7,337 nucleotides of DNA from Deltaproteobacteria bacterium (GCA_030643245.1 DAOWME010000158.1:1-7337); one strand, 5' to 3'. Counted from the stretch's first letter, positions 1 to 6,769 are shown. The notes: generated by a model from the letters alone, not told the origin. Translations and numbers: made by a program.

Positions 1-122
1 ACCTGGCCAACTTTAAAAATAGACATACGAGACTTTTCATCCCATTACACATTCAGCCTTATGCAAGACTGTAGTTCATAAGAAGCAAACGAAACAAGTA
101 GGCGGCAAGCGGTAAACTTGAC

Positions 123-140
123 CAACTGCACAGGTCGAAA
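123..140 (+). repeat. 18-base motif, copy 1 (upstream of comM)
   Basis: The sequence CAACTGCACAGGTCGAAA matches 17 of 18 bases of the minus strand at 6629-6612, upstream of the ferredoxin/2-oxoacid oxidoreductase operon. It points the same way relative to its gene in both places and ends about 112 bases before the start codon. It may be a shared regulator site or the relic of a dispersed repeat; the sequence alone does not decide. I do not recognise it as a named operator. Confidence 0.45.
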
Positions 141-147
141 TGTCTTC

Positions 148-167
148 AGGTAATGGGAGGTAATGGG
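148..167 (+). repeat. Tandem 10-base duplication
   Basis: AGGTAATGGG occurs twice in perfect tandem (148-157 and 158-167), about 85 bases before the comM start and 7 bases after the 18-base motif. Its role is unknown. It could be a paired binding site or a replication-slippage duplication. Confidence 0.5.
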
Positions 168-252
168 TCACAGTAAGACGCAGAGTCCGAGCCTTTCCAT
201 GGTGTGAGACGGAAGTTCGTATATTCCTGTCCGGCAAACACAAGGACATATA

Positions 253-1782
253 ATGTTGGCAAAGGTTTTAAGCAGCGCCATTCAAGGGGTTGATGCATAT
301 AAAGTTGAAGTAGAGGTAGACATAGCCCTTGGGCTGCCATCCTTTGCTACGGTTGGGCTCCCGGACGGAGCCGTGAAGGAGAGTAAGGAACGGGTAAGAT
401 CGGCTGTTAAGAATTCAGGATACGAATTTCCATCGAAGAAGATCACAGTAAACTTGGCCCCAGCCGACATAAAAAAGGAAGGGGCTGCATTTGATCTACC
501 CATAGCGGTAGGAATGTTGGCCGCCTCCGGCGTGGTGGAAAAGAGCATGCTGGAGGATTTTCTAATACTGGGGGAATTATCCCTTGACGGAAGGATAAAG
601 CCCATCAGAGGCTCGCTCTCAATGGCTGTAGCAACTAGAGACATCGGTCTCAGGGGACTGATAATCCCTCAGGCCAATGCAAAAGAAGCAGCCTTCGTAA
701 AGGGGGTAAGTGTTTTAGCTGTTAAAACCCTGGGAGATGTGGTCGACTTCCTAAACAACTCCCTATCCATTGAGCCTACCACCGTTGATTTGGAAGAGAC
801 ATTCAAGAGGAATCTTACATATCCCGTAGACTTCAACGAGGTAAAAGGGCAGGAACATGCGAAAAGGGCCTTGGAGATCGCGGCTGCCGGCGGGCATAAT
901 GTTATCATGATTGGTCCTCCCGGCGCCGGAAAGACGATGCTGGCAGGCAGGATACCCACCATATTGTCAGATATGTCCTTTGAAGAGGCGATAGAGACTA
1001 CAAAGATCCACAGTGTGATGGGTTTAATCAACAATGACAGCGCCTTGATCGTCACTCGGCCTTTTCGATCTCCTCACCATACGATCTCCGATGCCGGACT
1101 TATTGGGGGCGGACAGGTTCCCAAGCCTGGGGAAGTTAGCCTGTCCCATAATGGAGTTCTCTTTCTCGACGAACTGCCGGAATTTAAGAAGAATGTACTG
1201 GAAGTTATGCGGCAGCCGGTAGAAGACGGACAGGTTACTATATCCAGGGCAGTGACTTCACTGACATATCCAGCCCAATTCATGCTTGTGGCGGCAATGA
1301 ATCCATGTCCATGCGGATTTTTCACGGACCCTCATCATGAGTGTAACTGTACCTCTCCCCAAATCCAGAAGTACAAGGCAAAGATCTCAGGGCCCTTGTT
1401 GGACCGTATTGACATACATATTGAGGTCCCGTCAGTCAGCTATAAAGACCTCTCTGACGAAAGATCAGGTGAATCATCTCAAACGATCAGGAAAAGGGTA
1501 AACTCTGCCAGGGAAATTCAGAAAGGACGGCTCCATAGTAATAAGATCCACTGCAACGCACAGATGACCTCCCGGCATATTACAAAGTATTGTCAGATAG
1601 GGGAGGAGTCGAAGAGACTCCTGGAAACGGCCATAAGCAAACTCGGTTTAAGCGCCAGGGCATATACCCGGATCCTCAAGGTATCCCGTACTATCGCCGA
1701 CCTTGAAGGGGGAAATGAAATAACCCCACACCATATTTCTGAGGCCATTCAATACCGGAGTCTCGATAGGGCTCCGTTTTAG
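253..1782 (+). CDS. comM: ComM/YifB family Mg-chelatase-like AAA+ ATPase
   Basis: A 509-residue protein of full family length. The N-terminal ChlI/Lon-protease-fold domain spans about residues 1-168 and opens with the family signature around SSAIQGVDAYKVEVEVDIAL. The AAA+ Mg_chelatase domain follows (about 190-395): Walker A GPPGAGKT at 221-228, the FRSPHHT block at 271-277, Walker B VLFLDE at 302-307, the cysteine pairs C352/C354 and C364/C366 typical of this family, and GPLLDRID at 380-387. The C-terminal Mg_chelatase_C helical domain spans about 403-500 and ends in AIQYRSLDR. The ATG at 253 is preceded by AAGGA (242-246) with a 6-base spacer, and the protein begins exactly where family members do. 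By family knowledge, ComM is a hexameric helicase that promotes branch migration of incoming DNA during natural transformation. The family is also widespread in bacteria not known to be competent, so competence here is an inference. It was once mislabelled a magnesium chelatase subunit; no chlorophyll genes are nearby. It lies 50 bases before the PBP gene on the same strand and may be cotranscribed with it. Confidence 0.96.
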   Translation: MLAKVLSSAIQGVDAYKVEVEVDIALGLPSFATVGLPDGAVKESKERVRSAVKNSGYEFPSKKITVNLAPADIKKEGAAFDLPIAVGMLAASGVVEKSMLEDFLILGELSLDGRIKPIRGSLSMAVATRDIGLRGLIIPQANAKEAAFVKGVSVLAVKTLGDVVDFLNNSLSIEPTTVDLEETFKRNLTYPVDFNEVKGQEHAKRALEIAAAGGHNVIMIGPPGAGKTMLAGRIPTILSDMSFEEAIETTKIHSVMGLINNDSALIVTRPFRSPHHTISDAGLIGGGQVPKPGEVSLSHNGVLFLDELPEFKKNVLEVMRQPVEDGQVTISRAVTSLTYPAQFMLVAAMNPCPCGFFTDPHHECNCTSPQIQKYKAKISGPLLDRIDIHIEVPSVSYKDLSDERSGESSQTIRKRVNSAREIQKGRLHSNKIHCNAQMTSRHITKYCQIGEESKRLLETAISKLGLSARAYTRILKVSRTIADLEGGNEITPHHISEAIQYRSLDRAPF

Positions 1783-1804
1783 AGCCGGGCATATAGGGGA
1801 TGAG

Positions 1805-1821
1805 GCCGATGAATAGTCGGC
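1805..1821 (+). other. Small hairpin between comM and the PBP gene
   Basis: GCCGA (1805-1809) and TCGGC (1817-1821) form a perfect 5-bp GC-rich stem with a 7-base loop, 11 bases before the PBP start codon. No T-run follows, so it is not an intrinsic terminator. The only purine-rich Shine-Dalgarno-like run (GAGG, 1802-1805) lies on its 5' side, too far from the ATG unless the stem closes. A translational effect is speculative. Confidence 0.25.
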
Positions 1822-1832
1822 GATGAAGTAAT

Positions 1833-3905
1833 ATGATGCGACTCAAAAAATGCAATTCTAATACAAACAGGTCAGAGCCTAATCAAAGGAGGAGAACAGG
1901 CTTTGTTAGATTTATCGCCATCAGCGCCGCCATCCTTTTGGTTATCCTGACGGTGTCCATCGCCGGAACCTACTATTATTTCAGCAAAGACCTGCCGGAC
2001 CTTTCCATATTGAAAAACTACCACCCCAATATTACAACCAAGGTTTATTCTGATGAAGGTGAACTAATAGGGGAGTTTTATATTGAGAAAAGGACGGTGA
2101 TCCCTCTGGAAAAAATTCCGAGACTACTCATGGCAGCCTTTATAGCCGCTGAAGACAGCCAGTTTTATGAACATAAGGGCATAAGCTTTCTCGGTATAGT
2201 CAGGGCCGTTTTCAAGAATATTGAAGCGGGCAAGATTGTTCAGGGAGGTAGTACAATCACCCAGCAGTTGACCAAATACCTTTTACTTTCACCGGAGAGG
2301 CGTTTTTCGAGAAAGATAAGGGAGGCTATACTCGCTTACAGGATAGAAAACCAGCTATCAAAGGAAGATATACTATTTCTCTACTTGAACCAGATCTATC
2401 TGGGTCACGGTGCTTATGGTGTTGAGACAGCGGCTCAGAGCTATTTTGAGAAGCATGCAGAAGGCTTGAACCTGGCTGAATGCGCCATGCTCGCGGGGCT
2501 TCCACGGGCTCCCAGTGCATACTCACCCTTCACCAACCCCGAAATGGCAAAGAAACGACGGACCTATGTCTTGAAGCGAATGCTTGAAGAAAATTTCATA
2601 ACCCCTAAACAGTTCAAAGAGGTGTCGAATAAACCTGTGGACCTGAAGGCCAGAGAAAACAGACAGATCCATGAGGCACCGTATTTTACCGAACATATCC
2701 GCAGGTATATAGAAAAAAACTACGGCAGCGATAGCCTTTACAAAGATGGTTTGCGAGTTTATACTACTGTGAACCTGGACATGCAAACTGCGGCTGAGAG
2801 GGCTTTGGAATCTGGGCTCACGGACTTGGATAAAAGGCAAAATTATCAGGAACCTGAAGAAGGGGTGAAGGTTCAGGGGGCTCTGGTATGTATGGACCCA
2901 CACACAGGACATATCAAAGCAATGGTGGGTGGAAGAGATTTTAATAAAAGCCAGTTTAACCGGGCTATTCAGGCAAAAAGACAGGCAGGGTCTGCATTCA
3001 AACCCATCATATATGCGGCTGCTTTAGATAACGGCTATACACCCGGAACGACTATTATTGATTCACCTATTATCTACGATGATCCGGAAAGAGAAGAGAC
3101 CTGGAAGCCAAAAAATTACGGCAGGAAGTTCCATGGGCCTATTACTTTTCGAGAAGCGCTGGCTAAGTCCAGGAACATTGTGACAGTGAAGATCCTTAGA
3201 AATATGGGTATCAACTATGCATCTGCATATGCCAGACGGCTTGGGATAGTCTCCTCCCTTAACATGGATCTCACGATGGCCCTCGGTTCTTCCAGCGTCT
3301 CACTCCTGGAGCTAACAAGGGCGTATGCTGTCTTTGTGGCCCTGGGGAAAAAAGTAGAACCCATCTTTGTGACACGGGTTGTCGATCGGGAGGGTAAAGT
3401 ATTAGAAGAGAATGAACCTTACGTGGAAGAGACCATAAGCCCGGAAACCGCTTATATAATGATAAGTCTTCTGAAAGGTGTCGTACAAAATGGTACAGGT
3501 TGGAGGGCAAAGGCCCTGGGTAGATCGTGCGGAGGCAAGACCGGTTCAACGAACAACCATATGGATGCATGGTTCGTGGGATTTACTCCGGACATAATTA
3601 CCGGATGCTGGGTAGGGTTCGATGAGGAACGCGACTTAGGAAATCATGAAACCGGTTCGCGAGCAGCCGCACCCATCTGGCTCCAATTTATGCAAGAGAT
3701 ATTGAGGGATAAGGAAATAAGGGAATTTCCCGTTCCGGAAGGCATTGTATTCGTAAAGATAGACAGAAAGACAGGGCTCCTACCAACTCCCGAATCAACC
3801 AGCATTATATTTGAATCGTTCAAAGAAGGTACCGCGCCGACAGAGTACTCTGACTACGCTGTGAAATCAGATGTCGCGGATTTTTTCAGGCTTGAATCAT
3901 ACTGA
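1833..3905 (+). CDS. mrcA: Class A penicillin-binding protein, PBP1A family (glycosyltransferase/transpeptidase)
   Basis: A 690-residue bifunctional peptidoglycan synthase. It has a basic cytoplasmic N-terminus and one membrane anchor at about 26-49, so the catalytic part is outside the inner membrane. The glycosyltransferase 51 domain spans about 75-250: catalytic E107 in AAEDSQFYEHKG, GGSTITQQL at 138-146, the second acidic residue E164 in RKIREA, and LYLNQIYLGHGAYG. The transpeptidase domain spans about 348-625: nucleophile S387 in SAFK, SRN at 446-448, KTG at 569-571. It polymerises lipid II and crosslinks the glycan strands. The stretch between domains runs almost directly from YTTVNLDMQTAAERALESGL to VKVQGALVCMDP, so the OB-fold insert of long proteobacterial PBP1A (about 850 residues in E. 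coli) is missing, as is the second insert before the GTGWRA segment. The ATG at 1833 is used because an in-frame TGA lies at 1824-1826; ATG at 1836 is also possible. The ribosome binding site is weak. Its 3' end overlaps the convergent gamma-subunit gene by 9 bases. The symbol follows E. coli usage; ponA is an equivalent name. Confidence 0.95.
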   Translation: MMRLKKCNSNTNRSEPNQRRRTGFVRFIAISAAILLVILTVSIAGTYYYFSKDLPDLSILKNYHPNITTKVYSDEGELIGEFYIEKRTVIPLEKIPRLLMAAFIAAEDSQFYEHKGISFLGIVRAVFKNIEAGKIVQGGSTITQQLTKYLLLSPERRFSRKIREAILAYRIENQLSKEDILFLYLNQIYLGHGAYGVETAAQSYFEKHAEGLNLAECAMLAGLPRAPSAYSPFTNPEMAKKRRTYVLKRMLEENFITPKQFKEVSNKPVDLKARENRQIHEAPYFTEHIRRYIEKNYGSDSLYKDGLRVYTTVNLDMQTAAERALESGLTDLDKRQNYQEPEEGVKVQGALVCMDPHTGHIKAMVGGRDFNKSQFNRAIQAKRQAGSAFKPIIYAAALDNGYTPGTTIIDSPIIYDDPEREETWKPKNYGRKFHGPITFREALAKSRNIVTVKILRNMGINYASAYARRLGIVSSLNMDLTMALGSSSVSLLELTRAYAVFVALGKKVEPIFVTRVVDREGKVLEENEPYVEETISPETAYIMISLLKGVVQNGTGWRAKALGRSCGGKTGSTNNHMDAWFVGFTPDIITGCWVGFDEERDLGNHETGSRAAAPIWLQFMQEILRDKEIREFPVPEGIVFVKIDRKTGLLPTPESTSIIFESFKEGTAPTEYSDYAVKSDVADFFRLESY

Positions 3906-4457
3906 AAAATCACCCCCTTTTGAAGCAAATTCCGCGCCTTTCTCGATGGCCCTCGAGTTATTCGATATGAAACTGGAAGGGCGGTTAGGGAACATCTCAG
4001 GTAATAATTTAATAGCCAAATCGAGAGAGACGATCTTTGTCTTTTCGATAAACGCCCCCATGGCAACCATATTCGCCATTTGGGAATTCCCCAGTCTCTG
4101 AGCCATCTCGTTGGCAGGTAGTAACAATTTGTCTATATCTTTCCGGTTTGTCTTTTCGGGGTCTATCAAAGATGTGTTGAGCAGCAAAAACCCTTTGGGT
4201 CTAACCATCGGTTCATATTTGAGAAGGGAAGGTTCATTCATCACGATAGCACTGTAAGGGTACCCGGTCACAGGAGACCCTATCTCTTCTGAAGAGACTA
4301 CCACCGTACAGTTAGCGGTCCCACCCCTCATTTCCACGCCGTACGAAGGCATCCACGTAACATTCTTCCCCTCTTTCATAGCTATCAGGGCAAGTATGTC
4401 TGCCATTAGCATTATACCCTGTCCCCCAAAACCCGCCATAATTACATCATAATACAT
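3897..4457 (-). CDS. 2-oxoacid:ferredoxin oxidoreductase, gamma subunit
   Basis: A 186-residue protein of the POR gamma family (pyruvate/2-oxoacid ferredoxin oxidoreductase, catalytic domain gamma), normal in length for the stand-alone subunit. The N-terminus carries the signature GFGGQG at 9-14, followed by the second family block SYGVEMRGGTANC at 38-50. In related enzymes this subunit helps form the CoA-binding region of the cytoplasmic complex. It is the last gene of the operon, 17 bases after the beta stop codon. GAGG (plus-strand CCTC at 4466-4469) sits 8 bases before its ATG. Its stop codon lies inside the 3' end of the convergent PBP gene, and no terminator hairpin is visible after it. 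The substrate cannot be read from this subunit; Kor, Vor and Ior gamma chains look alike. Confidence 0.93.
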   Translation of the reverse strand: MYYDVIMAGFGGQGIMLMADILALIAMKEGKNVTWMPSYGVEMRGGTANCTVVVSSEEIGSPVTGYPYSAIVMNEPSLLKYEPMVRPKGFLLLNTSLIDPEKTNRKDIDKLLLPANEMAQRLGNSQMANMVAMGAFIEKTKIVSLDLAIKLLPEMFPNRPSSFISNNSRAIEKGAEFASKGGDFSV

Positions 4458-4474
4458 CTACCGATCCTCAAAAT

Positions 4475-5227
4475 CTACAAGAAATCCTTTTCCTTTCGCT
4501 CCTTGAAAACCCCCAATGTAAAGTAAGGGATCATCTCCTCTTCGACCCTTTTCTGGCCTTCCAGGGGTTTAACCCGCCAGTTGGTATGACAGGCCGATAA
4601 GAGCTCCACAAATGTGAGACCCATATCAGCTATCTGCATTTCAAAGGCTTTTCTAACAGCCTTTTTGGCCTTAAGGACCTCCTTTGCATTATGCATGGAG
4701 ACTCTAGTTGAATAGGCAACTCCTTCCAGGGTAGCCAGCATCTCTGCCATTCGTATGGGATAGCCATCATTTCGGAAGTTCCGTCCGTAAGGAGTCGTGG
4801 TGGTCTTTTGGCCTAATAACGTTGTGGGGGCCATCTGCCCGCCGGTCATCCCGTATACGGTATTATTGATGAAGATTACCGTTATACTCTCGCCCCTATT
4901 GGCAGTGTGGATTATCTCCGAAGTACCTATAGACGCCAGGTCGCCGTCACCTTGATATGTAAAGACGATCTTGTCCGGATGTACCCGTTTAATGCCGGTG
5001 GCAACTGCAGGCGCCCGACCATGGGGGGCCTCAATCGCGTCAAAGGCAAAATAATCATATATAAAGACAGCGCAGCCAACACCGGAAACCCCGATCGTCT
5101 TTTCCCGGACACCAAAGTGGTCAATGGCATCTGCCACTAATCTATGGGCAGTGCCATGCGTGCACCCAGGGCAAAAATGGGTTTGACAATCAACCAAGCT
5201 CTTCGGTCTACTAAAAACCTTTTTCAT
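4475..5227 (-). CDS. 2-oxoacid:ferredoxin oxidoreductase, beta subunit (thiamine diphosphate-binding)
   Basis: A 250-residue catalytic beta chain. The thiamine-diphosphate motif is visible as GDGD at 93-96 through NN at 121-122, followed by TVYGMTGGQM, which is typical of this family. C19 and C22 (CPGCTHG), C52 (VGCA) and C213 (SACHTNW) are in the right places to ligate the proximal [4Fe-4S] cluster. With alpha it decarboxylates a 2-oxoacid and passes electrons through this cluster to the ferredoxin subunit. Start choice: a TTG at 5230 and an ATG at 5227 are adjacent codons in frame. The Shine-Dalgarno-like AAAGGTG is 7 bases from the ATG but only 4 from the TTG, so I prefer the ATG (251 residues if TTG is used). 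The gene starts inside the alpha gene, overlapping it by 17 bases, which points to translational coupling and fixed subunit stoichiometry. Confidence 0.95.
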   Translation of the reverse strand: MKKVFSRPKSLVDCQTHFCPGCTHGTAHRLVADAIDHFGVREKTIGVSGVGCAVFIYDYFAFDAIEAPHGRAPAVATGIKRVHPDKIVFTYQGDGDLASIGTSEIIHTANRGESITVIFINNTVYGMTGGQMAPTTLLGQKTTTTPYGRNFRNDGYPIRMAEMLATLEGVAYSTRVSMHNAKEVLKAKKAVRKAFEMQIADMGLTFVELLSACHTNWRVKPLEGQKRVEEEMIPYFTLGVFKERKEKDFL

Positions 5228-6275
5228 CAAGCGTCACCTTTATCTCTCTCAACACATCTTCAGGAGTAGGTATACCCCCTCCCGGACGACCATAAAACCT
5301 GAGTTTAACCTTATCTTCAATCGATAGTCTCACATCTTCAACCATCTGACCTGTATTCATCTCCACCACCAAAACCTTGGGGATCTTTTTGACGGTCCGT
5401 CGAACAACCTCTACAGGAAATGGAAACAGAGTAATCGGACGTATCAAGCCCACCCTAATGCCTTCGTCTCCGGCCATCTGTATTGCGGTTTTGACGATTC
5501 GGGAAACCGTCCCGAAAGCTACAATAACAATCTCAGAATCATCCAATCCTTTCCCCTCAAAGAGGACATCCTCTTTCCTCATGAGATCATATTTTTCCTT
5601 CAGTTCGAGGTTGTGGGCTTCCTGTTCCCCATCGGAAAGATAGAGAGTCTTAAGAAACTGGGGCTTGCGCCCTTTGGCGCCTGTTAGCGCCCACGGTCTG
5701 GCAGGAGGAGCTTCAGCGCCCTTCTCTTCCAGAATAACCGGTTCTTTCATTTGGCCCAAGACGGCATCACACAGAATCATTGCAGGATTTCGATATTTGT
5801 CGGACAAATCGAAGGCCTTGATTGCGAGATCAAACATCTCTTGAACAGAGGCAGGAGCCAGGACAATATTAAAATAGTCCCCATGCCCACCCCCACGGGT
5901 TGCCTGAAAATAGTCACCCTGGGTAGGGGCGATGCCGCCCAGACCGGGACCGACCCTCATGACATTTACCACCAACGCGGGCAGCTCGCTTCCCGCCATA
6001 TATGACATGCCTTCCTGCATCAGTGATATGCCGGGCCCTGAAGAAGAAGTCATAACCCTGGCGCCTGCTGCAGATGCCCCCATGACCATATTTATTGAAG
6101 CCACTTCGCTTTCAGCCTGTATGAAGGTCCCGCCGATCTTCGGCAGCTCCCCAGAGAGGTATTCGGGTATATCATTCTGGGGAGTAATTGGATAACCGAA
6201 ATAGTATCTGCACCCTGCCGCAATGGCACCTTGAGCCAGCGCGATATTTCCTTTCAGAAGGGTCTTTTCTGCCAT
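5211..6275 (-). CDS. vorB: 2-oxoacid:ferredoxin oxidoreductase, alpha subunit, VorB type
   Basis: A 354-residue alpha chain of full length. The pyrimidine-binding domain of the thiamine-diphosphate fold comes first, with GYPITPQNDIPEYL at 27-40, the conserved acidic block QAESEVASINM at 53-63, TSSSGPGISLMQEG at 76-89, and the RGGGHGDY segment at 127-134. The C-terminal domain (about 246-345) contains IVIVAFGTVSRI and RPITLFPFP, matching the transketolase C-terminal-like domain of these enzymes. The wording PITPQNDIPEYLS and the overall length resemble proteins named 3-methyl-2-oxobutanoate dehydrogenase subunit VorB. The reaction would be 2-oxoisovalerate plus CoA plus oxidised ferredoxin to isobutyryl-CoA, CO2 and reduced ferredoxin, or the reverse. 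Closely related KorA and other paralogs make 2-oxoglutarate or another 2-oxoacid a real alternative. The ATG is preceded by AAAGGA (plus-strand 6286-6291) with a 10-base spacer. It lies 22 bases after the ferredoxin stop. Confidence 0.95.
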   Translation of the reverse strand: MAEKTLLKGNIALAQGAIAAGCRYYFGYPITPQNDIPEYLSGELPKIGGTFIQAESEVASINMVMGASAAGARVMTSSSGPGISLMQEGMSYMAGSELPALVVNVMRVGPGLGGIAPTQGDYFQATRGGGHGDYFNIVLAPASVQEMFDLAIKAFDLSDKYRNPAMILCDAVLGQMKEPVILEEKGAEAPPARPWALTGAKGRKPQFLKTLYLSDGEQEAHNLELKEKYDLMRKEDVLFEGKGLDDSEIVIVAFGTVSRIVKTAIQMAGDEGIRVGLIRPITLFPFPVEVVRRTVKKIPKVLVVEMNTGQMVEDVRLSIEDKVKLRFYGRPGGGIPTPEDVLREIKVTLDEKGF

Positions 6276-6297
6276 ACCTGTTCCGTCCTTTCACCCG

Positions 6298-6501
6298 TCA
6301 CTTATAAACCTCGATGGCCACATCCGGGCAAACCTCAGCGCAAAGCGCACATCCAGTACAGTTGTCATTGTCCGCTATCATAGCAGGGAGGTATCCTTGA
6401 ATGTTCAGTTCTTTGTCAATTCTGATAAGATCCTTAGGGCAAGCCACAACACAAAAGCCACAGCCCTTACATCTATTCCTGTCAATAATTATCTTGGCCA
6501 C
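6298..6501 (-). CDS. 2-oxoacid:ferredoxin oxidoreductase, delta (2[4Fe-4S] ferredoxin) subunit
   Basis: A 67-residue bacterial-type ferredoxin. It has two complete CxxCxxC...CP motifs: C11, C14, C17, C21 and C48, C51, C54, C58, each ending in CP, enough for two [4Fe-4S] clusters. It should be the electron-transfer subunit of the complex encoded by the three genes after it, and it is the first gene of the operon. The start is GTG (6501-6499); no ATG or TTG lies in frame between it and the Shine-Dalgarno sequence, and the protein begins like homologous delta subunits (MAKI...RCKGC). The ribosome binding sequence is strong but unusually far upstream. A free-standing ferredoxin is unlikely given the tight linkage to the alpha, beta and gamma genes. 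Confidence 0.95.
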   Translation of the reverse strand: MAKIIIDRNRCKGCGFCVVACPKDLIRIDKELNIQGYLPAMIADNDNCTGCALCAEVCPDVAIEVYK

Positions 6502-6514
6502 GATATGCTTACCA

Positions 6515-6523
6515 CCACCTCCT
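6515..6523 (-). promoter_or_regulatory. Strong but distant Shine-Dalgarno of the ferredoxin gene
   Basis: The minus strand reads AGGAGGTGG, nearly a full match to the 16S rRNA 3' end, but its last base is 13 bases from the GTG start, and the AGGAGG core is 16 bases away. The optimum is about 5-9. GGTGG continues further towards the start and could pair with closer spacing. No other in-frame start codon exists between the site and the GTG. Confidence 0.6.
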
Positions 6524-6570
6524 AAAATATCCTACACATTGAATGGCACGGAAGTTTTGAGACTTATTAA

Positions 6571-6587
6571 GTGATGAAGACTATCAC
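6571..6587. promoter_or_regulatory. Small palindrome over the operon's -10 region
   Basis: GTGAT (6571-6575) and ATCAC (6583-6587) are a 5-bp inverted repeat with a 7-base spacer, covering the proposed -10 box and start point of the oxidoreductase operon. The position suits a repressor site, but short palindromes are common by chance. Confidence 0.25.
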
Positions 6588-6607
6588 AAAATAGAGGGAT
6601 TTGTCAA
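6580..6607 (-). promoter_or_regulatory. Sigma-70-type promoter of the oxidoreductase operon
   Basis: On the minus strand, a perfect -35 box TTGACA (plus 6602-6607) is followed after 16 bases by GATAGT (plus 6580-6585), a 4/6 match to the -10 consensus, preceded by TGT, which gives an extended -10 (TGn). Transcription would start near 6573, leaving a leader of about 70 bases before the GTG. An AT-rich tract lies just upstream of the -35, and the 18-base motif begins 4 bases further upstream. This is the only good promoter match I see before the operon. Confidence 0.6.
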
Positions 6608-6611
6608 ATAT

Positions 6612-6629
6612 TTTCGAGCTGTGCAGTTG
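6612..6629 (-). repeat. 18-base motif, copy 2 (upstream of the oxidoreductase operon)
   Basis: The minus strand reads CAACTGCACAGCTCGAAA, differing at one base from the copy at 123-140 upstream of comM. It lies immediately upstream of the proposed -35 box, in a position where an activator could bind, and about 110 bases before the ferredoxin start codon. Whether it is a regulator site or a dispersed-repeat relic is not decided. Confidence 0.45.
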
Positions 6630-6668
6630 AGCAGGCTTTCCATCGCTACAGCCCTGACGCATGAATTA

Positions 6669-6705
6669 CCCCTCACACTATCCCTCTACCGCCAAGGGAA
6701 AGGGG
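6669..6705. repeat. Degenerate nested palindromic repeat
   Basis: CCCCT (6669-6673) pairs with AGGGG (6701-6705), and inside it TCCCT (6681-6685) pairs with AGGGA (6695-6699) around a CTACCGCCA loop. The layout (pyrimidine-rich CCCCTCAC..TATCCCTCT, then CCAAGGGaaAGGGG) resembles an eroded copy of the CCCTCTCCC/GGGAGAGGG intergenic palindromes that I remember from many bacterial genomes. This is a resemblance from memory, not a search result. Confidence 0.4.
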
Positions 6706-6769
6706 ACTAATTGTTCGATAAAATTTAGGCATCCTTCATACATCGGTTTACATTTTTGAAATTATGGAT

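Larger units (their letters stand above)
1..252. other. Upstream region of comM, no supported gene
   Basis: No reading frame here has a credible start, ribosome binding site and protein-like composition. Plus frame 1 is open from the left edge to a TAA at 79-81, about 26 codons, and could be the tail of a gene cut by the window, but the peptide matches no family I know. The visible structure is an 18-base motif at 123-140 that recurs upstream of the oxidoreductase operon, and a tandem 10-base duplication at 148-167. A TTGACC at 118-123 resembles a -35 box but has no good -10 partner. A TATATT at 220-225 resembles a -10 box but has no -35. The comM promoter is therefore not assigned. Confidence 0.5.

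Noticed and set aside
1..40. Possible divergent minus-strand gene starting at the CAT at 38-40 and running off the left edge (MKSLVCLFLKLAR).
   Set aside because: Only 13 codons are visible, there is no convincing ribosome binding site, and nothing identifies a family.
249..254. Perfect TATAAT at the comM start codon.
   Set aside because: It overlaps the ATG and has no -35 at the right distance (CCTGTC at 226-231). A transcript starting from it would begin inside the coding region.
669..1325. Long minus-strand frames inside comM (and similar ones inside the PBP and alpha/beta genes).
   Set aside because: They are antisense shadows of well-supported genes and have no motifs of their own.
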